From: Paracoccus salipaludis
GTDB taxonomy: Bacteria; Pseudomonadota; Alphaproteobacteria; Rhodobacterales; Rhodobacteraceae
Length of the DNA stretch: 64,000 bases
Assembly: GCF_002287065.1 (NCBI RefSeq)
Contig: NZ_NSJZ01000001.1
Coordinates: 124,001 to 188,000, forward strand
Reading direction: 5' to 3'
The notes under the pieces are model-generated. The model did not search any database. It saw nothing but the letters and a program-made list of their open reading frames with translations, and was not told where the DNA came from. The position numbers were made by a program, and so were the translations under genes. Within the stretch, counting starts at the first letter, position 1, and the number at the start of each line of letters is the position of its first letter. Below, piece by piece: positions 48,226 through 56,053 of the stretch.

Positions 48226-48846
48226 TCAGCGTTCCTGCCGTCCGATGTCGCCGATCAGGACAGCCGTGATCCCGGGAATCACGCCTTGGGCCACTGCCGT
48301 CAGGTCGGCGCGCAGCTTGCGCAGGTGAGCCTCGCTGGTGAAGTTGCCATCGAAGCCGCCCGTGTTGGCGTGGATCAGCAGTTGCCGCAGCAGGGCGTCG
48401 CGCAGCTTGATCTCGTGGGCATGGACCGTCTCGCGGGCCGTGCCGGGCATCTCGAGGGAAAGCGACAGGATCATCGTGCTGTCCAGTCGCCCATCGTGAA
48501 GAACGGGCACCAGGAACTGCTGCGGAAACTCGAACCAGGCGATGGCGGGCACATCCCCCGAGGCTCCATGTCCGCCTGCGGTGCCGCCCTCTGCGCCCGT
48601 GCCGCCATGGCCGGCAGGCGCCGCATGATCCGCCTGCGGGCTGTCCTGCGCCGAGGCCGGGAGCTCCGCATGTTCCGCCCCGCCCTTTGCCGTGTCAGGC
48701 GATGCGGCCGTTGCATCATGCCCCTGCTCGGGCGCCCCGGCTGCGGCCTCGACAGGGGCAGCAGGCCGCCGGAGCATCTCGCCGCCCGCCGCCCCCCCCA
48801 TGAAGGCGGCCAGAGACAGAAGGACGGGCAGCAGTTTGCGCAGCAT
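48226..48846 (-). CDS. fliL: Flagellar basal body-associated protein FliL
   Basis: The 206-residue protein has an N-terminal membrane segment (LLPVLLSLAAFMGGAAGG), a long His/Gly/Ala-rich linker of about 70 residues, and a C-terminal domain with FLVPVLHDGRLDSTMILSLSLEM and LRDALLRQLLIHANTGGF. FliL surrounds the stator and affects torque. The final position in the flgB-to-flgH transcript supports the call. The linker is longer than usual, and the membrane helix is a little polar. Confidence 0.85.
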   Translation of the reverse strand: MLRKLLPVLLSLAAFMGGAAGGEMLRRPAAPVEAAAGAPEQGHDATAASPDTAKGGAEHAELPASAQDSPQADHAAPAGHGGTGAEGGTAGGHGASGDVPAIAWFEFPQQFLVPVLHDGRLDSTMILSLSLEMPGTARETVHAHEIKLRDALLRQLLIHANTGGFDGNFTSEAHLRKLRADLTAVAQGVIPGITAVLIGDIGRQER

Positions 48847-48854
48847 GAGGGACC

Positions 48855-49586
48855 TCAGTAGGGCAGGACGATGTCGGCCAGCTGCTGGCCGTATCGCGGC
48901 TGCTGGACGTCGCTGATCTGGCCATGGCCGCCATAGCTGATGCGTGCGCCCGCGATCCGGTCATAGGCGACCTCGTTGTCGCGGCTGATATCGGTGGGGC
49001 GTACGAAGCCCGACACGGTCAGCTCGCGCACCTCGTAGTTCACCCGGACCTCCTGGCTGCCTTGGATGTGCAGGACGCCATTGGGCAGCGTGTCGATCAC
49101 GGTGGCGGCGACCCGCAGCGTCAGCTTGTCCCGACGCGAGATGTTGCCCGCCCCCTTGAAGGTCGAGGCGCCCTTGGCGGAGGCAAGCTCGGCCATGCTC
49201 GCGCCCTCGGGCAGGTGCTCGTCGATCCGCTGCGGCAGGCCCATCATCTGCGGAATGCCGACGCTTTCGGAGGATGCGCGCGAACGGCCCGAGCTGTTCT
49301 GGATTTCGGCACGGTCGTCGATCTCGATCACCACGGTCAGGATGTCGCCCCGCGCGCCGGCACGGCGGTCGCCCACCAGCGAGGACTGCTGGCCCGCCCA
49401 CAACGAGGCCGCCGTGTCCGGGCGCAGCGTGCCCTGCGCCAGCGGCATGACGGGTTCCGCCATCGCTTGGAACTCGGGCGTGGCATGGGGGGCGGTCATG
49501 TCGGGCACCTGGCCCACCTCGGCCACCCGCCCGCAGGCGGTGACGGCCAGAAGGCAAAGGGCCAGGGGAAGGTGTCTGGTCTTCAT
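48855..49586 (-). CDS. flgH: Flagellar L-ring protein FlgH
   Basis: The 243-residue outer-membrane lipoprotein forms the L ring. The lipobox is LLAVTACG, with Cys near residue 18. GDILTVVIEIDDRAEIQNSS and LHIQGSQEVRVNYEVRELTVSGFVRP (in parts) plus the ending SYGGHGQISDVQQPRYGQQ are standard FlgH motifs. It sits between flgA and fliL in a compact operon. Confidence 0.96.
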   Translation of the reverse strand: MKTRHLPLALCLLAVTACGRVAEVGQVPDMTAPHATPEFQAMAEPVMPLAQGTLRPDTAASLWAGQQSSLVGDRRAGARGDILTVVIEIDDRAEIQNSSGRSRASSESVGIPQMMGLPQRIDEHLPEGASMAELASAKGASTFKGAGNISRRDKLTLRVAATVIDTLPNGVLHIQGSQEVRVNYEVRELTVSGFVRPTDISRDNEVAYDRIAGARISYGGHGQISDVQQPRYGQQLADIVLPY

Positions 49587-49597
49587 GCGCGAATCCT

Positions 49598-50008
49598 TCA
49601 GCGCTGGGCGACGGTCACGGTGCCGTCGGCGTTGACGCGGGCCATCAGCGTGGCGCGCGAACTGAGGTTCATGACCCGGATGATGTCGCCCTCGCCGCCT
49701 GCACCCAGGGCGCGGCCCCCGGTCTCGATCCTGAGGGCGGCGTTCTCGTAGGCCAGGGTGACAAGCTGGTTGCGGCTGACGAGGGTCGGCGCGGTCAGAT
49801 GGCCCGCCGAGACCGGGCGGCCTTCGTAGACGGCGGTGCGAAGCTGCTTGCCGAGCGCCTCGGCCGGCGAAAGGCCCCCGCGCGGGCCGGGCACCCTGGC
49901 GATGTCCTCGGCGGCAAGGATCGTTCCGGCGGGAAGGTGGCGCGTGGCGATCAGGTCGTCGGCCAGCGCCGCCGCCGGCATCAGTGCCAGGAACAGCAGG
50001 ACGCGCAT
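49598..50008 (-). CDS. flgA: Flagella P-ring assembly chaperone FlgA (short form)
   Basis: The 136-residue periplasmic chaperone has a signal peptide (RVLLFLALMPAAALADD) and a SAF domain: LPAGTILAAEDIARVPGPRGG, then NQLVTLAYENAALRIETGGRALG and GDIIRVMNLSSRATLMARV. It assists FlgI polymerisation. The short length is usual in alphaproteobacteria. The ATG overlaps the flgG stop. flgI is not in the window. Confidence 0.93.
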   Translation of the reverse strand: MRVLLFLALMPAAALADDLIATRHLPAGTILAAEDIARVPGPRGGLSPAEALGKQLRTAVYEGRPVSAGHLTAPTLVSRNQLVTLAYENAALRIETGGRALGAGGEGDIIRVMNLSSRATLMARVNADGTVTVAQR

Positions 50009-50793
50009 CACCGCACCTGCACCGTGGCGCCCAGCATCTGGTCGGCGGCCGTGATGACCTTGGAGTTCAGCTCGTAGCCCCGCTGCGCCTTGATGAGCTC
50101 CGAGATCTCGCGCACCGGATCGACCGCGCTTTCTTCCAGGTATCCCTGCCGGATCGTCCCCAGACCCTGCTCGCCCGGCACGCCGACCAGCGGCGCGCCC
50201 GAGGCGGGGGTTTCCAAGAAGAGGTTCGACCCGACCGCCTCCAGTCCCTTTTCGTTGACAAAGCTTGCAAGCGTGATCTGGCCCAGGTTCTGCGGTTCGA
50301 TCTGGTTCTCGAAATGGGCGAAGACCTCGCCCGCCGCGCTGATGGACAGGCTGCGCGCCTCGGCCGGGACGGTGATGCCGGGCGCGACCGGAAACCCGTC
50401 CGACGTCACGATCAGACCGTCCGCCGAGCGCTTGAGGCCCCCGTCGCGGGTATAGCCCGACATGCCCGAGGGCATCGTCACCTCAAGATAGCCCGGGCCG
50501 TCGATGGCCAGGTCCAGGTCGCCCCCGGTCTGCGCCAGCGCGCCCTGCGCCAGCGTCAGGGTGACGGCCGTGGGGCGCACGCCCAGGCCCATCTGCACGC
50601 CCGCCGGGACCATCGTGCCGTCGGCCGCCGCGATCGTGCCGGGGCGCGTGACCTGCTGATAGGCGAGGTCCGCGAACTCGGCGCGGCGGGCGTTGTAGCC
50701 GGTCGTCGACATGTTGGCGAGGTTCTGCGAGATGACCTCGACCCGCGTCTGCTGGGCCGCCATGCCGGTGGCCGCGATCTGCAATGCTCTCAT
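50008..50793 (-). CDS. flgG: Flagellar distal rod protein FlgG
   Basis: The 261-residue rod protein starts with ALQIAATGMAAQQTRVEVISQNLANMSTTGYNARR (in parts), the conserved N-terminal rod helix. It contains LDLAIDGPGYLEVTMPSG and ends in the typical LIKAQRGYELNSKVITAADQMLGA helix. FlgG forms the distal rod that crosses the P and L rings. Confidence 0.97.
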   Translation of the reverse strand: MRALQIAATGMAAQQTRVEVISQNLANMSTTGYNARRAEFADLAYQQVTRPGTIAAADGTMVPAGVQMGLGVRPTAVTLTLAQGALAQTGGDLDLAIDGPGYLEVTMPSGMSGYTRDGGLKRSADGLIVTSDGFPVAPGITVPAEARSLSISAAGEVFAHFENQIEPQNLGQITLASFVNEKGLEAVGSNLFLETPASGAPLVGVPGEQGLGTIRQGYLEESAVDPVREISELIKAQRGYELNSKVITAADQMLGATVQVR

Positions 50794-50804
50794 CGGGATG
50801 CCTT

Positions 50805-51518
50805 TCAGCGGACGGAAACGGAGATGACGGCGCGAATGCGCCCGTCCTCGCCGTCGAGGAAGGACTGGCCCAGCTCGTAGGCGCGCTGGACCTCGATCAT
50901 GCGGGCGATCTCAAGGACCGGGTTGACGTTCGATTCCTCGAGAAAGCCCTGCCGGACCACGGCGTCCGGTGCGGGTTCGGCGCCCTCGGCGGAAAAGAGC
51001 GTCCCGCCTTCGTGCCTCAGCAGCGTCCGGTCGGGCTGGTCGAAGACGCCCACCCGCCCGACCGGCTGGCCGTCGGCCGAGATCGTGCCATCCGCGCCGA
51101 CACCGATGCTGCGCGCGCCGGGGGGCAGGGCGATCGGCGCCTGGCCTTCATCGAGGACGCGGTAGCCGTCGGCGTTCACCAGCTCGCCCTCGGGCGACAT
51201 CATGAAGGCGCCGGCCCGGGTCAAGCGGTTGCCCTGCGGCGTCTGGACCATGAAGAAGCCCTCGCGTTCCAGCGCCAGGTCCAGCTTGCCGCCGGTCTGG
51301 GACAGGGCGGCGGGGGTCAGGTCCACCTCGCGCCCCTGGGCGTTCGCCATCGACAGCGTGCCGCGCTGGCGGTCGAGCGCGGTCATGTGTTCCGAAAACA
51401 CGACCCCCTCGCGCCGGAAGCCCGTGGTCGAGCTGTTGGCCATGTTGTTGGCGACGGCCCGCATTTCCCGCATCAGACCGGCCTGCCGGGTCAGCGCTGC
51501 GTAGATCGCGTTGTCCAT
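50805..51518 (-). CDS. flgF: Flagellar proximal rod protein FlgF
   Basis: The 237-residue protein resembles FlgG but is shorter in the middle: YAALTRQAGLMREMRAVANNMANSSTTGFRREG at the start (in parts), ALEREGFFMVQTPQGNRLTRAGAF and VNPVLEIARMIEVQRAYELG at the end. It is placed between fliQ and flgG, as in other alphaproteobacterial flagellar operons. Confidence 0.96.
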   Translation of the reverse strand: MDNAIYAALTRQAGLMREMRAVANNMANSSTTGFRREGVVFSEHMTALDRQRGTLSMANAQGREVDLTPAALSQTGGKLDLALEREGFFMVQTPQGNRLTRAGAFMMSPEGELVNADGYRVLDEGQAPIALPPGARSIGVGADGTISADGQPVGRVGVFDQPDRTLLRHEGGTLFSAEGAEPAPDAVVRQGFLEESNVNPVLEIARMIEVQRAYELGQSFLDGEDGRIRAVISVSVR

Positions 51519-51522
51519 TCCT

Positions 51523-51789
51523 TCACCCTCCCGCGACCAGGGGAAGGATCTGGCCCGTGAAGAAGCTGCCCAAGGTCGCGGTCATGAAGCTCATGGTGGC
51601 CCAGAAGACCGCGAGCATCAGGCCCACCTTGGGTACAAAGGTCAGCGTCATCTCCTGCACCGAGGTCAGCGCCTGGAAAAGCCCGATGGCGACACCCGTG
51701 ACCAGCGCCACCACCAGCAGGGGCGCCGACATCTGGACCGCGATCCAGAGGGCCTGCCGGGTCACGTCGAAGATCAGGTTCTCGTCCAT
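51523..51789 (-). CDS. fliQ: Flagellar export apparatus protein FliQ
   Basis: The 88-residue protein has two membrane helices (APLLVVALVTGVAIGLFQAL; KVGLMLAVFWATMSFMTATL) and the family motif FQALTSVQEMTLTFVPK. FliQ helps form the export gate with FliP and FliR, neither of which is present here. It starts on the base where fliE ends. Confidence 0.96.
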   Translation of the reverse strand: MDENLIFDVTRQALWIAVQMSAPLLVVALVTGVAIGLFQALTSVQEMTLTFVPKVGLMLAVFWATMSFMTATLGSFFTGQILPLVAGG

Positions 51790-52097
51790 CAGACCGGCAT
51801 CCTCAGGATGTCCTGATAGGCCTCGACCACCTTGTCGCGGATCGCGACCGCCGTCTCGAGCGCCATCTGCGCCTCGGCGATGGACTGGACGAGCGCCTGG
51901 GTGTCGTTGCGCCCCTGCATGGCGCCCAGCGCAGTTGCGTCGGCCTGTTCCATTACGGCGGCGAAGTCGCGTGCGGCGGCGCTGAGGCCCTGCGGCGCCG
52001 CGGGGGTGGGCGAGGGGGCAGCCGCGGCGCGTGCTTCGGCGTAGGCCGAAGCGACGCGGCTGCCGGTCTGCAGGGCGGCGGTGGTCAGCGAGATCAT
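51789..52097 (-). CDS. fliE: Flagellar hook-basal body protein FliE
   Basis: The 102-residue protein links MS ring and rod. The C-terminal helix SIAEAQMALETAVAIRDKVVEAYQDILRMPV (in parts) is the defining feature, including the ending RMPV. The N-terminal part is Ala-rich and variable. It lies between flgC and fliQ. Confidence 0.94.
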   Translation of the reverse strand: MISLTTAALQTGSRVASAYAEARAAAAPSPTPAAPQGLSAAARDFAAVMEQADATALGAMQGRNDTQALVQSIAEAQMALETAVAIRDKVVEAYQDILRMPV

Positions 52098-52108
52098 GGC
52101 GTGCCCTT

Positions 52109-52498
52109 TCAGCGGCGAATCAGGTCCAGCAGCGAGGCGGACATCTGCCGCGACTGCTCGAACATCTTCAGGTTGGCCTCGTAGCTGCGGCTCGCCTCGC
52201 GCGCGTCGGCGACCTCGACGACCAGATTCACGTTCGAGCCCAGGTAATAGCCGTCCTCGCCCGCCATCGGGTGCCCGGGGTCATAAACCTGCGGCAGTTC
52301 GGCCCGGTCGTGGCGCATCCGGCCCGCGCGCACCGCGCCGGTGTCGCGGCCGAAGTCGCGCCCCGGCTCGAAGGCCACCAGCTTGCGGCGGTAGCCCGGC
52401 GTGTCGGCATTGGCGATGTTTTCCGAGATGTGGCGAAGCCGGACGCCCTGCGCGCGCAGGCCCGAGGCGGCGATGGCGGTGGCGGAAAGCTCGGTCAT
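52109..52498 (-). CDS. flgC: Flagellar proximal rod protein FlgC
   Basis: The 129-residue rod protein has the N-terminal IAASGLRAQGVRLRHISENIANADTP motif (in parts), YYLGSNVNLVVEVADAREASRSYEANLKMFEQSR (in parts) and a short variable middle, matching FlgC. It follows flgB by two bases. Confidence 0.96.
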   Translation of the reverse strand: MTELSATAIAASGLRAQGVRLRHISENIANADTPGYRRKLVAFEPGRDFGRDTGAVRAGRMRHDRAELPQVYDPGHPMAGEDGYYLGSNVNLVVEVADAREASRSYEANLKMFEQSRQMSASLLDLIRR

Positions 52499-52500
52499 GC

Positions 52501-52884
52501 TCAGCCCCTCCGTCCGATCGCGGTGCGCATGAGGTTCAGCCCCGACTGCATCACCGCCAGCGACAGGTCGAACTCGCGCTTTGCATCGGCCGAGCGCACC
52601 ATTTCATCTTCCAGCGAGACGGTGTTGCCGTTGGGCGAGGGTTCGCCCTCGGCCTCGACCGCCCGGACGGGGGGGCCCGAAAGGCCCGCGGCCAGATGCC
52701 CGGCCCGGGTCGTGCGCAGCTCCAGCGAGCTGCGGCGGAGGCTTTCCTCGAACTCGGGCAGGTCGCGGGTGCGATAGCCGGGGGTGTCGGCATTGGCGAC
52801 GTTGGTCGCGATGACGCGCTGGCGCCGCGCCGCATGGGCGCCCAGGTCGCGCGCCATCCGCATCGTGTCGATCTGTGCAAACAA
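52501..52884 (-). CDS. flgB: Flagellar proximal rod protein FlgB
   Basis: The 127-residue protein opens the operon. Diagnostic parts are ARRQRVIATNVANADTPGYR near residue 20 and VSLEDEMVRSADAKREFDLSL followed by SGLNLMRTAIGRRG at the end. Its promoter must lie in the 96-bp gap shared with the divergent fliI. Confidence 0.95.
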   Translation of the reverse strand: MFAQIDTMRMARDLGAHAARRQRVIATNVANADTPGYRTRDLPEFEESLRRSSLELRTTRAGHLAAGLSGPPVRAVEAEGEPSPNGNTVSLEDEMVRSADAKREFDLSLAVMQSGLNLMRTAIGRRG

Positions 52885-52917
52885 AGAGGATCCTCCTCAG
52901 CCGCGATAAACCCGGTC

Positions 52918-52941
52918 TTAACCGCAACAGGTTTATAAACC
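52918..52941. promoter_or_regulatory. Palindrome and TTAACC half-site between flgB and fliI
   Basis: GGTTTATAAACC (52930-52941) is a 12-bp perfect palindrome. TTAACC at 52918-52923 matches a CtrA half-site, and the AT-rich block stands out in this GC-rich sequence. It is central in the gap between the two divergent flagellar units, so it may control both. CtrA governs flagellar genes in many alphaproteobacteria, but the TTAA-N7-TTAA spacing is not met. Confidence 0.4.
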
Positions 52942-52980
52942 GTTTCGCGAAATGCATTTTCCGCAGGTCAGGGGAACGGA

Positions 52981-54306
52981 ATGGACAGGATCGAATCCGT
53001 GGCGGCGCGCATCCGGGACCTGCGCGTCAGTCGTCATTTCGGCCGCGTGGCCGCGATCCGGGCGGGGCTGGTCGAGGTCGGCGGGCTGAACCACATCGCC
53101 TCGGTGGGCGACCGCGTGGCGCTGATGGAGGGTGCGCTGAGCGGCGAGGTGATCGCGCTGGACCCCAAGTGTGCGCTGGTCCTGCCCGAAGGAGCGACGG
53201 ACGGGCTGTCCATCGGCGCGCAGGCCGAGCTGCTGTTCCGGCCTGCGATCTCGCCCTGCACGGCCTGGATCGGCCGCATCGTCGATCCGCTGGGCCGCCC
53301 GCTGGACGGGCGTCCCCTGCCGCGTGGCGCGCAGGAGCGGCGCTATCGCAATCCGCCGCCGCCCGCCGCCTCTCGCCGGCGCCTTGGCGGGCGGCTCGAC
53401 ACGGGACTTGCGGTGTTCGACACGCTGCTGCCCATTGTCCGGGGGCAGCGGATCGGGCTTTTCGCGGGCTCGGGCGTCGGAAAATCGACGCTGCTGTCGG
53501 CGCTGGCGCGAGGGGTCACGGCCGATGTCGTCGTGATCGCCATGGTGGGCGAGCGGGGACGGGAGCTGCGCGAGTTCGTGGAAACGACGCTGGGCCCCGA
53601 AGGGATGGCCCGGGCGGTGGTAGTGGCCGCGACGTCGGACCAGTCGCCGCTGATGCGGCGGCGCTGCGCCTGGGCCGCGATGGCGGTCGCCGAGCACTTC
53701 CGGGACGAGGGGCGCCACGTCCTGTTCCTGGCCGATTCGATCACGCGATTTGCCGAGGCGCACCGCGAGATCGCACTCGCCTCGGGCGAGGCGCCCAGCT
53801 ATCGCGGCTTTCCGCCCTCGACCTCGCAGATGATCATGGCCTTGGCCGAGCGATCAGGACCGGGACCCGAGGGTGCGGGCGACATCACCGCGATCTTCAG
53901 CGTGCTGGTGGCGGGCTCGGACATGGAGGAGCCGGTGGCCGACATCCTGCGCGGCGTTCTGGACGGCCATGTGGTGCTGGACCGTGTCATCGCCGAACGC
54001 GGGCGTTTTCCGGCCGTGGACGTGCTCCGGTCAGTCTCGCGCTCGCTTCCCCAAGCGGCTACGGCGGCCGAGAACGCGCTGATCGGCCGGGCGCGCGCGG
54101 CGCTTGGGCTTTATGCCGAATCGGAGCTGATGATCAAAGCCGGGCTTTACGCCCCCGGAAGCGATCCCCGACTGGATGAGGCGGTGCGGATGCAGCCCGC
54201 GCTGGACGGCTTTGTGGCGCTGCAATCACCGGACGCGGGCCACAGCTTCCGCCTGCTCGAGGACGTCCTGGCGAATCGCGCGCGCTCGGCGGGTCGCCCC
54301 GTCTGA
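52981..54306 (+). CDS. fliI: Flagellum-specific ATPase FliI
   Basis: The 441-residue F1-beta-like ATPase energises flagellar protein export. Walker A is LFAGSGVGKSTLLSAL near residues 160-175. VVIAMVGERGRELREFVE and VLFLADSITRFAEAHREIAL are family signatures, and PPSTSQMIMALAERSGP plus DGHVVLDRVIAERGRFPAVD follow. It is divergent from flgB and is the last recognisable flagellar gene on this side. Confidence 0.96.
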   Translation: MDRIESVAARIRDLRVSRHFGRVAAIRAGLVEVGGLNHIASVGDRVALMEGALSGEVIALDPKCALVLPEGATDGLSIGAQAELLFRPAISPCTAWIGRIVDPLGRPLDGRPLPRGAQERRYRNPPPPAASRRRLGGRLDTGLAVFDTLLPIVRGQRIGLFAGSGVGKSTLLSALARGVTADVVVIAMVGERGRELREFVETTLGPEGMARAVVVAATSDQSPLMRRRCAWAAMAVAEHFRDEGRHVLFLADSITRFAEAHREIALASGEAPSYRGFPPSTSQMIMALAERSGPGPEGAGDITAIFSVLVAGSDMEEPVADILRGVLDGHVVLDRVIAERGRFPAVDVLRSVSRSLPQAATAAENALIGRARAALGLYAESELMIKAGLYAPGSDPRLDEAVRMQPALDGFVALQSPDAGHSFRLLEDVLANRARSAGRPV

Positions 54307-54362
54307 AGCCGCGCGGCTCGGCTCCTCCGAGGCGAAGGCAGAGAAAACTTTTATCAATCGCC

Positions 54363-54388
54363 GAAACCGCGGGCCGCGTGGTCACGTT
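54363..54388 (+). promoter_or_regulatory. EcfG-like promoter (GAAAC-N17-CGTT) of the DUF2382 pair
   Basis: GAAAC at 54363-54367 and CGTT at 54385-54388 are exactly 17 bases apart. Transcription would start near 54395, before both possible starts of the first DUF2382 gene. The -35 differs from GGAAC at one base, as at 22630. Confidence 0.4.
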
Positions 54389-54453
54389 CATGGGGGACAG
54401 CGGCAGAAGTGGATGTGCCGCAACCAGACAACGACGAAAGGCTCAAGCCCTCG

Positions 54454-54945
54454 ATGACGGCCAGCACCGATCGCGAACCCGCAGGCTATCGCCCCGCGGA
54501 TCGACAGGATCCCGAGGGAGTGGCCGGCCGACTAGCGGGCGAGGACTCTTCCCGAGAAGATGTCCTGACCATCGCCCAAGAGCAAGCGCATGTTTCGGTC
54601 GAACGGCGCGAAACGGGCGGCGTCCGGGTTCGGGTCGTGACCGACGAGGGGCCGGTGCTTTATCCGGTGGCCCTTGAGGCCGAGACGGTGGAGGTCACCC
54701 GCCACCCCGTCGAGCGGGAGGTCGAGGCCGTGCCCGGCCCGCGCGAGGAAGGCGACGTCACCATCATCCCCGTCGTCGAAGAACGCGCGGTGCTCGTCAC
54801 CAGGCTTTTCGTTGTTGAAGAGATCCACATTCGCCGGACCCGCGTGACCGAGACGGTCGAGGTTCCGGTGACACTCCGCCGCCAGCGCGCCGTGGTCGAG
54901 CAGCTGGAGCCCGGAGCGGCCGAATCCGGCCCCGGCGAGGGCTAG
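54454..54945 (+). CDS. DUF2382 (YsnF/AvaK-type) protein, short
   Basis: The 163-residue protein is mostly one DUF2382 domain: ISVERRETGGVRVRVV-type strand (here VSVERRETGGVRVRVV), then TIIPVVEERAVLVTRLFVVE and IRRTRVTETVEVPVTLRRQR. The repeated Glu/Arg/Val pattern is typical of stress-linked YsnF proteins, whose role is unknown. I chose ATG 54454; a GTG at 54409 would add 15 residues and also has a purine-rich site upstream. The second DUF2382 gene follows after 44 bases. Confidence 0.8.
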   Translation: MTASTDREPAGYRPADRQDPEGVAGRLAGEDSSREDVLTIAQEQAHVSVERRETGGVRVRVVTDEGPVLYPVALEAETVEVTRHPVEREVEAVPGPREEGDVTIIPVVEERAVLVTRLFVVEEIHIRRTRVTETVEVPVTLRRQRAVVEQLEPGAAESGPGEG

Positions 54946-54989
54946 GGCGGTCTTCCCGACCGCGATCTGTAACTTGTGAGGACGTGAAA

Positions 54990-55886
54990 ATGGCTATGGA
55001 ATCCGTGAACACCGGTTCGATGCGCAGCCTTTCGGCTTTGTTCGACAGCAAGGCCGAGGCCGACCGGGCCGTGGCTGCCCTTGAGGCGGCCGGCGTGGCC
55101 GACGTCGTGCTGACCGGCAACGACAATGCCAGCACGGGCGGCACGCAGGATTACTCGGGCGAGGCTCGCACCGACCGCGGCTTCTTCGAATCGATCGGCG
55201 ACTTCTTCTTCCCCGAGGAGGACCGCTACGCCTATGCCGAGGGTCTGGACCGCGGCGGCTATCTTGTCACCGTCCGCAACATCCCCGAGCACCAGTACGA
55301 GACCGCGCTGGACATCCTGGACAGCGAAGGCGCGGTGGACCTGGATGCGCGTGAGGCCGAATGGCGCAGCGAGGGGTGGACCGGCTATTCCGCCACCGCC
55401 GGCGCTGCCGACATGGACACGACCACGGGCGCGGCGACCGGTGGCATTTCCACCACCCGCGAGGCTTCGTATGACGCCGACCTGAACGCCGACGGCAAGA
55501 TCGACGTCGTCGAGGAGCGCCTGACGGTTGCCAAGCGCCAGACCGAGGGCGGGCGTGTCCGCGTGCGCTCGTATGTGGTGGAAACCCCGATCGAGCATGA
55601 CGTGGAACTGCGCAGCGAGCGCGTCCATGTCGAGCGCCGCGCGGTCGATCGCCCCGCCGACTCGGCCGACTTCCAGGAGCGCAGCATCGAGGCGCGCGAA
55701 TACGCCGAGGCGCCCGTGGTCCACAAGGAAGCCCGCGTCGTCGAGGAGATCGGGCTGAACAAGGACGTCGAGTCGCATGTCGAGACCGTGCGGGACACCG
55801 TCCGCAAGACCGAGGTCGAGATCGAGGACGAGCGTGGCCAGGTCATCGGCGACCGCGACGTGAACGGCGATCCGAACCGGCGCTGA
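54990..55886 (+). CDS. Stress-type protein: GsiB/YflT-like N-domain plus DUF2382 C-domain
   Basis: The 298-residue protein has an N-terminal domain near 1-115 resembling YflT/general-stress-17M proteins (SLSALFDSKAEADRAVAALE; GYLVTVRNIPEHQYETALDIL), a Thr/Gly-rich linker and a C-terminal DUF2382 domain (DVVEERLTVAKRQTEGGRVR; ETVRDTVRKTEVEIEDERGQ). It may bind membranes or surfaces in stress, but no function is established. ATG 54990 follows a GTGAGGA site; GTG 54984 is possible. A strong terminator follows the gene. Confidence 0.82.
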   Translation: MAMESVNTGSMRSLSALFDSKAEADRAVAALEAAGVADVVLTGNDNASTGGTQDYSGEARTDRGFFESIGDFFFPEEDRYAYAEGLDRGGYLVTVRNIPEHQYETALDILDSEGAVDLDAREAEWRSEGWTGYSATAGAADMDTTTGAATGGISTTREASYDADLNADGKIDVVEERLTVAKRQTEGGRVRVRSYVVETPIEHDVELRSERVHVERRAVDRPADSADFQERSIEAREYAEAPVVHKEARVVEEIGLNKDVESHVETVRDTVRKTEVEIEDERGQVIGDRDVNGDPNRR

Positions 55887-55907
55887 ACGCGGCAACGCTT
55901 GCAGACG

Positions 55908-55934
55908 AAAGGGGCGGCGCAGTCCGCCCCTTTT
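55908..55934 (+). terminator. Intrinsic terminator of the DUF2382 operon
   Basis: A 10-bp perfect stem AAAGGGGCGG / CCGCCCCTTT with a 6-base loop ends in TTTT, 22 bases after the stop codon. Confidence 0.85.
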
Positions 55935-56053
55935 GGTATTTGTCAGGTCCTGCCAAGGCACTGCATTGTCTTTTGTTAAAGCGGTGTTTCTCGGCATTGC
56001 ATCCTTGCTTGCTGCCCGACAATCAGCCGCTGGCCAGTGCGGCGGAGTGGAAC

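Noticed and set aside
47914..48861. Plus-strand open frame of 315 codons reaching over fliL
   Set aside because: The part over the gap has no domain or coding pattern, and the rest is antisense to fliL.
54409..54453. GTG start at 54409 for the first DUF2382 gene
   Set aside because: It is possible, but the ATG at 54454 is a better start codon and the extra 15 residues show no domain content; left as an alternative.
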